From contig KN832565.1 of the NCBI GenBank assembly GCA_000827205.1, positions 436,000 through 499,999 on the forward strand: a stretch of DNA of 64,000 nt, written 5' to 3'. This stretch comes from Plicaturopsis crispa FD-325 SS-3 (taxonomy: Eukaryota > Basidiomycota > Agaricomycetes > Amylocorticiales > Amylocorticiaceae). Positions 46,843-59,211 of the stretch are shown piece by piece; position 1 is the first letter of the stretch; each line of letters starts with the position of its first letter. Made by a program: the position numbers and the translations under genes. The notes below the pieces were generated by a model, which saw only the letters and a program-made list of their open reading frames with translations, made no database searches and had not been told where the DNA came from.

Positions 46843-49800
46843 TTACATGCTGTAGCCAGCGAAGGAGGACCTCTGATATGGGTCGTTGATGGAGGAGGCG
46901 GCGAGACCATTGGCGAAAGGACCGACGTTGGCGAAGCCGCCACCAATACCGTTGGAAAAGCCACCGCCCGGGGCGTGCGAATGCGACGGAGAAATGCCCT
47001 GGTTGTGGCTCGAATTGCCCTGCAGTACGTAGCCGTCGATGCTCTGTGGCTGCATGCCGTGCATACCACCGCCAAGATGGGCCTGGCCGAAGGCCTGCTG
47101 CACCGAAGGGAGGGCGTACAAGCCATTTTGAGCGCCGTAGACGTCCGCGAGAGGGTTCGACGAGTGGAGGCCCGCTTGAGGCAAGTGGCGAGCAGCGGAA
47201 GCATGTCCAAGACCAAGAGCTTGACCGCCGATGGCCATGTTGACGAGCGCCTGCTGGTTCTGGTAGCCTCCGCCTCCGTTACCGAAGTGGTCCATCTGCT
47301 CGCGCTGGAGCTTGTTCTGGATACGCTTGCCGTAGGGTGTGTTCCGGATAAGGGGCAGTACCGGGCGGATGCCCTCGACGAGCAGTGCTCGCTGACCAGG
47401 TTCCGCGTAATCCAGAGCCGTCTGTGAATGTGTTAAGAGGGGCATGGTGGACAAGACAGAGCTACATACCTGGACACAGTAGTTCCCATAGGAGTCCCGA
47501 AGAAGCTTCTCGAGGCGAGTGCGGTTCAACAGCTCCTCAATGAGCATTTTGCGCGTGCTGTGCTCAGCGACTCGGATACACTGGAAATAATATATGAGCA
47601 ATGGAGATACAATCACGATAACAATAAAACCAACCTTTTCGATGACGTTAGAGCTAAACTTCTGTACAGACAGAGCGCAGACGTTGCCAGTGAACTGACG
47701 AATGACAGCGTCGCTGAAACGGTTGTCGTTCAAGTCCAAGATGTATTGGACCACCTATAGAACAGTCAGGTCCTGCCTTTAGCACGGTTAACAGTGACAC
47801 CCACGTAGTTGCCGTAAGGATCCTGCACCAAGGTCAGCGCATTGTAAGTGATCTCGTTTACGAGCTGAATGCGCTGATGGTCCGACGCATGGTCGATGCA
47901 GCGCTGCAATACGCAGCACCCGTGGCGATGGGTAGCCACTTCTACGCAGTTCGCAGCCACAGCATTGTAAATGAACTGTAGGCACAAAATAAGTCAGCAA
48001 GGCAAACACGAAATTACGCTATACTTACCTGGTTGTCTTCAGGCGCCAACTTGTTCAAGCACTTCTGAATGACATGATTGCCGTTCAAGTCCTTGATCAG
48101 CACGACAACATGCAGGCTGAGCGCGACAATGATAGAATGGATCTGAGCGTTGTATCTAAGATCAGCCTGCGGTCACTCCCGTAAGTGTGGAAGGGTGCGA
48201 TGATGCAGGAACAAGACTCGCCTGCCTCCGGGTCGACAGGAAGTCGATCATCTTCTGAACCGCGCGTGTGCCGTGCATGTTCAGGGAGATGTTGACGAGG
48301 TCCTGGGCGACGGACTCGCAAATGACATTGCGCTGCTCGTCGGTCGAGTACTCCAGCAATTTCTGGCACAAATAGTTGCCGAAGGGATCTATTTCGAAGG
48401 CGATTAGATAGCAGTCGCACAAGCGGAATCGGCGAGACGTACCGGTCATGAGGTCCGCCAAATGACCAAACGTTTCGCGGAAAATCATGTCCCGATGCTC
48501 AGGAATACCCTCCTCCAGCTTCTTCTGCAGGTAGCGACAACCATGCTGGTCCTTGCACAAGGCCGGGATCTCGCCCTGGAGGTCCTCAAGACGAGTGCCA
48601 GCGAAGCGGTTGACTAAAGATATGCAATGAGTCAATCTCCACGCAACGTAACTCAAAACGTTGGGCTCACATTCGCGATCAATGTCACCCCGCTTATGCT
48701 TGGGACCGTGCAACCCGTTCATTTTGCCGTCGGCGCTGCTGGGAACACGTCCCGGAATGCCCAGTCCGTATCTAGTGCCGTTGTGGTGATAAAGCGCCGT
48801 AGAACCACTAGTGCTCATTAGAATGACGGCAGACATCACAAAGAAAGGGAACTCCCGTACCGGTTGCTATCGATACCTCCGTTAAGGCCGTACACAGAAT
48901 CGCCGTACTGTTGCTAGTATGCGCATCAGTACCTATGCTATCATGTAGACAAAGTGACTGACCTGCAGAGAGTCGTCCATTCCGGCCTGGATAGAGCTGA
49001 ACGTGAGTCCATTGTCGTACTGGCCAGAGGGCAGTCTCGAGAGCGATGCCTGGAGGTCGCTGGCGTTGACCGCGCTGTCTCCCATCTGCGAAGCGAGACG
49101 TCCACTCAGTCCCTGAGCATCGGGGGTACGGGGAGTGCCCGTGCCCGGGGTACCGATGTAGTGCGAAGCGGTGCTGTTGCCAAGCCCTAGGGGGGTTGCT
49201 GGCACGGAACGGGTCAAGCCCTCCAAAGTGTTCGGAGGAGAGCTGCGACGCGACGACGGGAGGATGCTCGGGTGGAGTCCCTGCGGGTGTTGCTGCACGT
49301 GGGGTGATCCGGAGGCGGAGACGGTGGCAGCCATCTTGGTGCTGGCGAGGTCCCCAAGGGCGGACGAGAGCGTAAGAGTCGGGTTGGTGACTGTGCGTCG
49401 GTCCGCACGAAGACTGTCAGCGCCACGGGGGGCACCAGAGAACTGCGGCCACTCGGAAGACTTGTCGCGGGAGTCCCCCGTGCGTCCTGAGAAAGAGCTA
49501 CGGGGCGACGTCTGCGAGAGGTGGGCCAAATCAAGAGCAGCCGACGCGGCAGACATCTGCACAAAGGACTCATTAGACATGACATTGGGAGGGAAGCCGA
49601 TGCGACCCACCTTGCTGGAGTAGCCATTATGGTATTTGTCGTCATCAGACGTGGGGAGGTTGCGCATGGCATCTAACAATGGTTCAACGACGACATGACA
49701 ATCTAAACCAATGCAACTCACTGTGCATCTCCTTGTCCAATTGCTCGTCAAACATCATCACCGCATTGTAGGAGTTGTTCCCGTAATGCACACCGTCGTC

Positions 49801-50627
49801 ATCCCCATACCTTCCACCGCGTTGAAGAATGGACTGTGGGGCCCCTACAGGTGCGGGGGAGGCCCTGCTCGAAAGCTCTCCAGCCAGTTTGAGACCCTGC
49901 AGATGACCAGCGAGTTCTTCGTCTTGGCTGCTAGCGGACGTGCGGCGACTGGCAGGCATGCTCTTGGCACCGGCAGCACGCGAAAAGTTGGAGTTCCCGT
50001 TCCCGTTGGTGCTAAGCTCGGGTGAGTGACCGACGGACGGGGCGTACGTGACCGATTTCCGCTTGTCAGAGACGGCAGAGCCAACTGCCCTCGACAGGAC
50101 CTCGGCATCCACGGACGAGTGGGAGAGGCTGGAGCGAAGCCCGGACCCGCCATCACCGTTAAGGGAGGCGTTTACGCGGGGAGGAGTGGTGGGAGCCGAG
50201 GCAGCAAGGTGCTGCATCCCGGACGCCCCGTTGGGGGCATTAGGATCGTACGGGAGGGTGAGCAGCTCTTGTTGCTGCTGCTGCTCGAGCGCGCGCATCT
50301 GGTCCTCGAACATTTTGCGCTGAAGGGCTCGTTGGCGCTCGTGTTCTATGCGTTTGAGCTCGACGCGCTATGAGAAGAAATGATGTCAGAACTTGAACTG
50401 CACTCCCTGACTGCACGCAGCCCGGACGCGTCCGTCGTGTCCGACCCCAAATGAGCGTTCCACGCAGGGTACAAGACAGGCGGGACCAGACCCGAACTGC
50501 GCCACGAGGGTATGAAAAACGTGCTCACCGAGTCTGCAAGGTCCAGGAACGCGGGGGGACTCTGCTTCCTCTCGTCCGAGTGTCTATTATCGGTGGGTGA
50601 AATATGGTTTTCCAACATGGTATTCAT
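46843..50627 (-). CDS. Pumilio/PUF family RNA-binding protein
   Basis: PUF proteins bind UGUA-type sites in mRNA 3' ends and control decay, localisation or translation. Start MNTMLENHISPTDNRHSDER, an exon joined in frame to RVELKRIEHERQRALQRKM and a poly-Gln run. A long Ser/Pro/Gly-rich region follows, then eight PUF repeats spread over many exons. Landmarks: LCKDQHGCRYLQKKLEE (1), DPFGNYLCQKLLEYST (2), NMHGTRAVQKMIDFL (3), DLNGNHVIQKCLNKL (4), HRHGCCVLQRCIDHA (5), DPYGNYVVQYILDL (6), QKFSSNVIEKCIRVAE (7), DSYGNYCVQTALDYA (8). The repeat order and base-reading residues match the Puf3/PUM1 type. A Gly/His-rich tail ends SSFAGYSM. Very secure family call. Confidence 0.95.
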
Positions 50628-52299
50628 GGCGAACAAATAAGGCGATAACTTTTTTCTTCCGGGGACTGAATGGGTGAGACAGAAAACAGAATGACGGAAG
50701 CGAAAGCGAGAATAGAGAAGAGTGAGCCTAGTTGCACAAGGGTAATCCTGGAGGTATGTATCATCAATACGGCTCGAGTGCATGACAATGAAAAGACATA
50801 CCTGCAAAGCCGATTTTTGAGCCCGTCTAGAAAGGACTGGTGGTACAATGCGGCTGAATGGGCTGTAACGCGACGACGATGAGCTCCACGCTGCCCGCAA
50901 CGACGGCGACGGCGACGACGAGAGCGAACATACCTGATGTTTTTTAATTCTCCAGTTTTGCAAAGAGAAATGCGGAGAAGAGATACGGTTGCTGCAGGAT
51001 GGCGACGGTGAATATATGGGCCCTCGGTTGGACGCGTGGCAGGGAACTCTAAAAGAAACGGCGTTACCCTCTTTTTTTGATCTCCTCTTCAATAAATTCC
51101 TTGCGACGGCGTTTGCGTAACAGGCCCCTGATCATTTCCTCTTTCTTCACCACACTTCACCGTGAAGAGCACCGCCAATACGCCCGCAATATCTCTCTGT
51201 TTCAGCGCTGCCTTCTTTGTCCAGCCCGCAGGCGGCAAGGCAAAACTAAGGGCCAGACGCGTCGGGCACCGCCGCAACACACAACGCGTCGGTGTGGCCC
51301 TATGTAGCGGCGCTTGCGCATAATGGGAATGTTATCTTTCGAGTCTTCCCGCACAAAGGCGTGCCTTCTTACGGCCCTGCACCAGTGCATGTCAGGCGGC
51401 ACTCGCGCCTGCAGGAATTTCTCGTTTATGATAGTTGCCGCCCACGGTCAGCGCCCCCAGAGGCACCCGCAAAGTACGTATGTGCGCTTCCGCTGCATCC
51501 TGCCATATCGTGCACGCAATTTGAGGTAATTTAACGCAAAATGAGGCCGCCCAAGCGGCGGGCAGGGTCGCGGGACAGTGTCCAGGAAGTATTCGGGGCC
51601 TTCGCGAACAACGGAACCAAATGCGGACTGCCGCCACGCCTCTCGCGTCCGCCATACAGGCAAGGCTTCGATTGAGAGCTGCGTTTTCTTACTCCTGATC
51701 GTGGTTGCTATATTGCCAGGCGACGGACGTTCTGCCAGTGTCTTCTGGTACGGACGAAACCCTAAAGCAGCCAAATTGACAGGCGTAGTGAACAGGAATA
51801 TTGACAAGTGATCCCTGAATATCATCGGTTTACGCCGTACTATACAAGGACAAGGAAAAGCCTCAAGCAAGGCATATCTTTGTCTTCTTGGAGCGCTCAG
51901 CGCTGTGACAAGGAATAGCGAGTGAAACGAAGTCCCTTTGCAGGAAGTAGTCGGCAAACTTAGTCGCACTAACGGTGGTTGTACACCGACGCGACGTCGA
52001 TTCTCCCGGTCGAACACCAAAGAGCATCAACGCCGGCAGCCGACACCACGGAAAAGTGCCTACGGTACCTTGACGGTACAAGTTCAATTTGCGCCACCCT
52101 CGGACATGGTAAGGTGCCGGTACCGATGCTAAATGGGGTCTGACATGGGTACCCAAGAGCTGAGACAGACCCTGAAGGCTTGACGAGACGGTGTCGCTGT
52201 CTGGTCGCTGCTCACGCGCCCAGTGCGGGCGCTTAAGCAAGCGCTCAAGAGTAAAACATAATGCTATAAGTGAAATCCGGGGATACATATCGTACGCAA
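50628..52299. other. Pumilio 5' region
   Basis: 1.7 kb between the Pumilio start and the end of the UVRAG gene. Some or all may be a leader with introns; there is an alternating purine/pyrimidine-rich stretch near 50640-50720. The minus-strand frame at 51448-52020 looks random (Arg, Cys, Ser rich, no domain). Confidence 0.4.
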
Positions 52300-55200
52300 C
52301 TACCCAATGCTTGCACTAGTCGTGAGTGGAAGGGACGGCGGCAATGGCGACGACGTAGCCGACGATTTTTCTTCGTGCACCACGTCCTGACCAGGGGGGT
52401 CAACAGCATGCCCGTTCGTGTGCGCCGTTCCATTCTTGTCCTCAGTCCTCTCGCCGGCAGCACCCCGTATCGTGCGGCGGTCGTCCTCGTCCTCGTCGTC
52501 GGCCCCGGTCGCAGTCGCCTCGTCATGGGGCGGTGAGTCGCCGGGGGACGCGTCAGCGTCCTCGTGCGCGTCTTCCGCCAACGATTTAACGGTGGGCTGC
52601 GCAGACGCAGATGGGTAGCGGCCGCGTAGGAAGCCTGCGAGCGGTGAGAAGCCTAGGAACGAGATGCGCGAGGAGCTGCCGCTGCTCTCGCTCGGAGTCA
52701 ATGGGGCAGCAGTCGGGGTGGTGGAGCCGCTGGCCGGGGGGCTGTCACTCGCGGCGGCGTCGCCGTTGGGAGCGTCCCCAGAGGTGGTGTCGGATGAAGA
52801 GGGCGAGAGGTTTGGCGATTCTAAGCTAGCTATGGACGACGAGGAGAGCAACGATGCGGCGGAACGCGAGCGGGGTGGTCTAGTGCAGAGCAGTAATTTA
52901 GCATCAGAATATCGGAAATGACATGCCAAATAAGCTCACTCGAGGGGGGCACAGTCGCCGTCTGTCAGTGTCAGCAAGAGATTCTTGAGGTTTGGCAACG
53001 TATGTCGCATATCCAGTGCGCGCAGGTCACGATCCGCCATAAGCTACACACACGACAGTAAATCACCGTGGAGAAATTGGATAGAAGGAACGGGTCTTAC
53101 CAGCTCTATGTCCTTATTGAGAAGAAACACTCCGTACTCGAAGCGGTACGTGTCTACGCCTTTGGAGAAAAGAGGAAACCTACCAACATTACCCGGCGAT
53201 CGGTGAGTTCCTTGAGACTACTATCGATTGAAAGGACTCACATTCTAGGACCCACCATGGCAGATATCGCATCCCGTATCAGGCTTTTACTCCCGACACA
53301 AGTGACAGGATATACGAGCCCTTTCCCAAGGTACGCAGCAAGAAGCTGCACAACCTGCGCGACGTATCCGAGGGCGGTTGCGACAGCATCCTCGGTAACG
53401 TCTTTGTGCGCGGGGAGGGACAACGGTGGTGCGGGGTCAGAGGAGGAAAGGGGTATAGGTAATGGGACGGAAAGGATGGTATAGAGCAGATCCGGAGGAG
53501 ATAGCAGCTCGATAGGATATATTGAAGAAAGGGTCGTAAGGAGGGTGGTACGTGTCGGAGGGAAACGCAGTCGGAGGGAATGCAGGCGGTCTCTGTAACA
53601 TGGCCGGAAAGTGTTAACATCGGTAAACGGGATAAACGTGGCTAGATAACTCACCTTTCGTCGGAGATAGCATCCGCGAGCTCGGTCGCGTGCGCAAGGT
53701 CTTGCTGATGATGCTCTCTGGCAAGTTCAAGCATCTCGCGGCGACGGATCAATTGCTCTCTACGGTGCGCGATCTCACCTCTTACTGCAGATATCAGGTC
53801 ATCCCATGAGCACCACCTCGCATGGCATATTACGCAAAACCACATAACTCACACTTATCAGAGTCCTCGAGCACGCTGGCGCTCTCATTGGTTAGCTGGT
53901 CCACCCATGCCTGACGTTCGGAAACCTCGCGTCTCTTCGGTTATAATGTTAAAACCGTAACATACCGAGGAGATTGCAGGCTGAAACTTACCAGCGGGGC
54001 GGCTTCATCAGCTTCCAATATGTTTTCTATACCGCGCACGATATCTGATAATGACTGTTCAGTGTCGACTATATTCGACTGAACCGTCACCAATCTAAAA
54101 GCATCACAGATAGTGAGTATGCAGTCCATCCCACTCGCAATGTACGCACGTGAGGATATCTTGCCACCCGGCAGTCCGTACGCCTTCTCGGCGAGAGACC
54201 CGACGTTGAGCACCACTACCAGGTACAGAGAAATTAATCGTGTCTTTAGCCCATAACCGGGCCGCAGAATCAGGCAGGACCAGCGGACCGTTCGTTTTCA
54301 CTTTCCGAACGTCCGTTTCTGGATCAGAGTTGTACCCCGTACCGGCAGGCGAGGAGGAGCGCGAAGACGCAGCGTGAGCAGGGGGAAGGTAATAGAGTTG
54401 CCCGTTTGGCGACAGCGTGAATACAGGCGTATTGAATGGTAAGCGCGACGGGTGCGATGCTAGCTAGAAAATGCATGGGTTGGTGAGCTTGCAGGGTCTC
54501 AGCACCCAGCATATTCGTGGCTATCACTCACGTCCTCGGGAAGCGGAACTAGCTGGTCCAAATGTATGTTCCACTCGTCCAGTACCCGCCAGTCGTCCTC
54601 ATCTCCCAGATGAGCTTCTATTTGCTTCTCCTTCCCCTTCACCGACGGACTTGGTGGACCTTCCCAAGCCCGAGTCTTCCCCCATATCTCGACTCTGAGC
54701 TGGTCGCCACTCAAATCTGTCCATTCCGCAAAGTCATAACCAGCGCGTGCATCGACTGGGAAAGTAGGATTTGTTGACGGGCGGTGAATAGGCGATAGGT
54801 AGTTTGGTATTGAAGAGAGTGGGTTCTGAGTTGTTGGTCCCGGTGATTTTGACGGCCTCGATTGGAGAGGTGACGGCGCATGAGGTGCGGTTTTTGTGCG
54901 GGACGAGGACGGGAAATCGCCTTTAGTCGGTCGTATGGCCGAAACAGATGCTGATTTCGAATGAACGGGCATCTTGGCTGTAGAAGATTTTGTCGAAGCC
55001 GAGGATTCGCGTCGAGCGGATGGTATGGGCTGTTTCTCGGAGACATTAAGGGACGCCTTTGCACTCTTGCGCGATGTAGAGCTACTGGTTGAAGAGTTGA
55101 CCTTATGCTGTGCATTGGTCGGAAATTTGCTACGGGATGGAGGGGCGCTATTCGGTGGCGTAGCTGCGCGGGAGTGTGACAGTGGTGTCTCCACTGGTGG

Positions 55201-55929
55201 GGGTGTTTCGTCGGTAGGTGGCGAGACAGTAACGGAGATGAATGTCTCGACTAAACGGGAGCTTATGACCCTCTCCAGTCCTTTCTGCGAGTTATCCGGC
55301 ATCATAGTCGCGAACGACGCGTTTCCGGAAGCACTGGCTGGCACGGCTGCGGATGTGGTTGCAGTTCCCGATGATTTCGCGAGCTGGGAACTTACGGAGG
55401 ACGCTGTCGAAATCGTGCGCACGCGGTTCCCGGGACGAATAGTTGGCCCTCCCCCTGAACCACGTCTTATAGAGCTCGGAGTAGAACCCACTCCCGCACT
55501 TGCCGCATCCGAGAAGCTGACCCTTGAGGCCGTCCTCGGTCTAGCCTTGGGTTCCGGTGGACCTCTATCGTCTTTGGAAGGACTACCAGAATTTACGGAG
55601 GCCTTACGACCGCGTTTGCAACCCAGGGTGACGTCAAAATCGTCGGAAACGTGACCAGCGGAGGCGGCCAGCTGCGATGCCTCGGTAGGCTGAGCGAGGG
55701 CGGATGTGAAAGCGTCGCGCACGGGGAAGGGGGTAAGGTTTCGGATTTGTATGGACGTTATATGCCGTATACGACGCTGTGAAAGGGCAGATATATTCAC
55801 GTTATGGCACAAGCTGCATACAGACACGGAACTCAAACCTGAGAAAGCCCTTCTCCATCGTGTTCCCCGTCGGACGCAGTCGATCCATCGACCTGGTGGT
55901 CGTCCGACATACTGCAATTCGTGTTTCAC
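52300..55929 (-). CDS. UVRAG/Vps38-like subunit of the PI3-kinase class III complex
   Basis: With Vps34, Vps15 and Beclin 1/Atg6, UVRAG/Vps38 makes PI3P on endosomes and affects autophagy. Motifs: NYLSPIHRPSTNPTFPVDA, GYDFAEWTDLSGDQLRVEIW and LDEWNIHLDQLVPLPEDV (C2-like region), a coiled coil (REMLELAREHHQQDLAHATEL), then the BARA-like C-terminal region IYPIELLSPPDLLYTILSVP, VATALGYVAQVVQLLAAYLG, VYPVTCVGSKSLIRDAISAM, VDTYRFEYGVFLLNKDIELL and MADRDLRALDMRHTLPNL. An unusual 350-residue Ser/Pro-rich stretch precedes the C2-like part, and a disordered acidic tail follows. About nine exons. The exact N-terminus is uncertain: the frame opens at 55929, but no upstream exon could be fixed. Confidence 0.85.
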
Positions 55930-56493
55930 GTATAGGCCACGGCCACAATTTGTGTATTGAGAGGAAATGCCACAGAGTCGACCGATATGCTCAGGATGTG
56001 TTGCAAGAGGATAAGGAATGAGTGGACGATTGGGCAGGTTTCGAACGGGAGATTATTGAGAGTTTTCCTCAGCAGTGGTAGATAAAGCAGAATTATGTCC
56101 GAGCAGTGTTCACAGCGAGCGTTTCGTAGCCATGAGGTCCGAGTCCAGGAGCCGCGACGAAGAAGTCAAGTCAAGTGACATGAAGGGGAAAGTCAATGAC
56201 TGAAATAGAAAGGGTCAACAGTAAATCATTAGGATATTTCTAATGATTCAAACTCAGATGTAAGCCTTTGTGACTTTCAATACAAATTTGCTAATGAAGA
56301 CTACAGAAAATCTGATTCACATTCAAGCGCCGATTATAAGTCCCAATTCCGCGGCTGAGGGCTCTGAGCGCTTGAGCAAGCTCTGATTCAAACCTCGTGC
56401 GCAACGCAGACGCGACAAACATACCCGGCTTCCCAGGAAACATCAATACAGCAGGGAATTCGCGCCCACGAGAATACACGACACGCCGTTAAC
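55930..56493. other. Spacer with a hairpin and repeat module
   Basis: Contains a hairpin at 56224-56248 and the 13-base module shared with the region beside repeat copy A (2450-2463). Otherwise promoter of the next gene. Confidence 0.45.
56224..56248. repeat. 9-bp perfect hairpin next to a shared repeat module
   Basis: AATCATTAG, loop GATATTT, CTAATGATT: nine perfect pairs. It is followed directly by TCAAACTCAGATG(TAA), as also found at 2450-2463. Possibly the end of a small non-autonomous element. Confidence 0.5.
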
Positions 56494-58111
56494 ATGCCCC
56501 CGAGGCCGCGCCCACGCAAGATCTCTTCTGCTGTGGCTAAAGATGCGCCTGCTGCTTCCAAAACAAACGGCCAGGACTCTGCTGCTGCAAAAGACGCCCC
56601 GATGCCGCCACCTCCCGATCCCTTGCCGCCGCAGGGTATACTTGAGCCGGAAATGAATGCGCTATCTACTTGTTTGAAGGTGTGCCACGGTCGTATCTAT
56701 AACTGGACCGTTCTTATCCTCCTTCCTTCTTTGTAGAATGCCGTGGTAAAGACAGGACAGGTGTATGGATTCTACGCGGATACACGCAAGCTGTATGTCT
56801 CGGGCTGCTCGTCAAAGAATGCACAAGAAATGACTGTGTCATTTGTAGGGGAATTCAGAAATACGCGCCCAAGCCCCCACGCTCTCTAACGTCGTCTCTT
56901 GGCCGGGAGATAGAGAAATATGACCAGCTGTGTGACGCCATGGAATCACAGATGGTATGCGATCCACACTTTCGGCGACGTTGTTGGCTCACCAGGAAAG
57001 ATAGCTTCGAGCCATCGCTGTCCTCCAACGCGACCTACACCGCGAAGAGACACGGATTAAGGACGCGGAAGCGGCCTCAGTGGCGACCCGCACGCGCTCA
57101 AAGTCCCTGTCAGGCTCACCCAGTGCGAGCCGCATACCGCTCCCACCCGTTTCTGGCTCGTCGATGGGTCCCCCCTCCGACGCGCCACCCTCTTCAGACG
57201 CAGCCGATTCGAGCGGCCAGCCACTCGCACGCACACAAACGTCGCCGACACTGTCTGACAGCTCGTCGCGAGGGCGCCGGCCCTCGTCGATATCGCTATC
57301 GTCCCTAAATCGACCAGCATTCCCGCTGAAACTCGATCTCTCCTCTACCGCCCTACGCCTCACTGCCGATGAGGCGTCTATATACACGAACGGCATCGCC
57401 TCGCCCGTCACTCTCGCGCCGAAATCTGCGCGGCCTACCAACGACAACGAAATACCGGACCTGATGGCAGCCTTCTCGTCATCCAGTGATCCAGCCAACA
57501 GACCAGTCGATATCGATTTGACTCTGCCCGAAAACGACGACGCCGCCGTCATGGACATGGACGTCGACGCCGGGACCTCCGCCGAGAAGCCCATCGAGCT
57601 CGACCTGGAGGGTATGGAGATCGATATGGCATCTATATTCGGAGACACCGGGGGAGACTCCAGCTCGAACGACGGGAACGCAGGTCTGTTCTCCCCACCG
57701 CCGGAGGGCAAAGAAATTAAGGAGGAAAATATAAACATGGAAATCCTGGACGCGCTCTCGAATGCAGAGGGCGAGGAGGACCTGTTTGCGTCTCTCGAAC
57801 GACCAGCTTCGTCTGGAAACCCTCCTGAAACACAGCCTACCGAAGGAGCGAACAACGGTCCCTCCCCCGGTTCCATCTTGTCAAATTTTGCTGCAGAGAA
57901 TCCGCCACCCGAGAATACCGACGCTCCCGGCCAGTTTGACCTGGAGAATATTGACTTCTCGAGTTTCTCTGGTCTTTTTGCTGAAGGGCAAACCTCGGAC
58001 ATGAACTCGATGGATATGGATATGGAGAATCTGTTAAATATGAATGGTGAGAGTGGACAGGATTCTGCAGCTCCTTTGAATGCACCGGATGGAAAGGCCG
58101 ACGGCTCGTAG
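56494..58111 (+). CDS. Acidic disordered protein of unknown function
   Basis: Four exons (56494-56679, then exons starting near 56737, 56851 and 57002). The first 130 residues are the only likely structured part: ILEPEMNALSTCLKNAVV, TGQVYGFYADTRKLGIQKYA and a helix EIEKYDQLCDAMESQMLRAI ending in a short coil (LQRDLHREETRIKDAE). The rest is very acidic and Ser/Pro-rich with repeated MDMD, DLENIDFSSFSGLF and MENLLNMNG. These hydrophobic-in-acidic stretches resemble transcriptional activation domains. No DNA-binding domain is visible. A nuclear coactivator role is a guess from composition only. Confidence 0.75.
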
Positions 58112-58471
58112 GGATGTTGTGACTGGCAATATCAGGCGTCATACCGTATTTTCCTCTGTTTCTATTCAACATATCGACCTTCAGGCCTCAGGCTTTACCC
58201 TTCAGGCGGATCTTGTAAGTGTGTCTCGGTGTGGGTCTTCTAGCATCCGAACATAAGTGATTCGCGTATGAGTCCTGACGTCGGGGGAGGAGCCATCTTC
58301 AGTGGGCAATCTCAGCTCGCAGTGTTAACGGACGGTTCAGTGCAGAAGTCTTGTTGGGCATATCATAGCAACGCATACAAGCAACACAATGGCCGGCTTT
58401 TCATGATGTAGGTGGAGAGCAAAGGATAACCAAAGGATAACAACGAAATGCGGGATCGGAAGCGACGAGCT
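58112..58471. other. Convergent 3' spacer
   Basis: Some 360 bases between the acidic-protein gene (+) and S29 (-); probably 3' untranslated ends. Confidence 0.35.
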
Positions 58472-58820
58472 TCACCGGTTCTACAGGGAGAAAACAGTCA
58501 GTATCACTACATAGAGCAGGGGACATCACGACGCACCTTGACGAATCCGATGGCAGCCGACTTCTCACGGAAACATTGACGGCAGAGGTCGATACCGTAC
58601 TTGCGGATGAGACCAGCCTGGTGGGCGCAGAGGCGGCTGTAAACGAGGAACTGCCGTCAGTATTGCCATACCAAACAGCCACGACGCAGTAAATCCTCCT
58701 CTCCACTCCTCTCATCTTCAACCACCACCACCGCACCGCGAACAGGACATGCACTCACCACTGACGGCTGCCCTTGCCGTACTTTCGGGGGCGCGAGAAC
58801 CAAACAGCGTCGTGGGTCAT
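58472..58820 (-). CDS. RPS29: Ribosomal protein S29 (uS14), small subunit
   Basis: Structural zinc-ribbon protein of the 40S head, near the decoding centre. Three coding exons give 56 residues: [20 protein letters not shown] joined to [20 protein letters not shown] and [14 protein letters not shown] joined to NR. The C-x2-C pairs (CRLC and CRQC) are the zinc ligands. The length and sequence match S29 closely, and the last codons (KNR) are in an exon of their own. Upstream, a probable leader intron runs from GTGATAAAC (about 58902) to CTGCAG, as is common in ribosomal protein genes. Confidence 0.95.
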
Positions 58821-59211
58821 TTTGGGAGGATCTTGAGGAGTGCTGCAGTCAACAGTCGTAAGTCCAGAGATTTCAGAGACCAAAACGATGGCAGTTTATC
58901 ACCTTGCCCGAGGAGCTGGTTGTTGTCGATGTCGCCGCCAACGATGTCTGCGTGAATTCCACATATTGGCTTATGTAAACTGTACAGTACCAGAAACTGT
59001 GGTTTCCCACGATCATGACTGCGTCACGGACGTCGCGTCGCGCAACAGATCTGTTTTTCTCATCTTTCCTACATATTCCTATTCTCTGCGGACGTGAAAA
59101 TCATTTCTTGACACAACGAATCCACATAGAAAACGTGGCAAGCAAAGCATTTCGAAAACATGTATAGTGGATGTACATTAGTGAACGGGTATCACAGTCA
59201 AATCCATGTAC
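58821..59211. other. S29 leader and promoter
   Basis: Contains the probable S29 leader exon and intron (58843-58902) and promoter; nothing else seen. Confidence 0.4.

Noticed and set aside
48021-48032. ATACTTACCTGG, identical to the 5' end of U1 snRNA
   Set aside because: It is the reverse complement of a strong 5' splice site in the minus-strand Pumilio gene, and no U1 body follows.
51448-52020. Minus-strand frame of 190 codons between the UVRAG and Pumilio genes
   Set aside because: No motif, and random-looking composition; more likely Pumilio leader or promoter.
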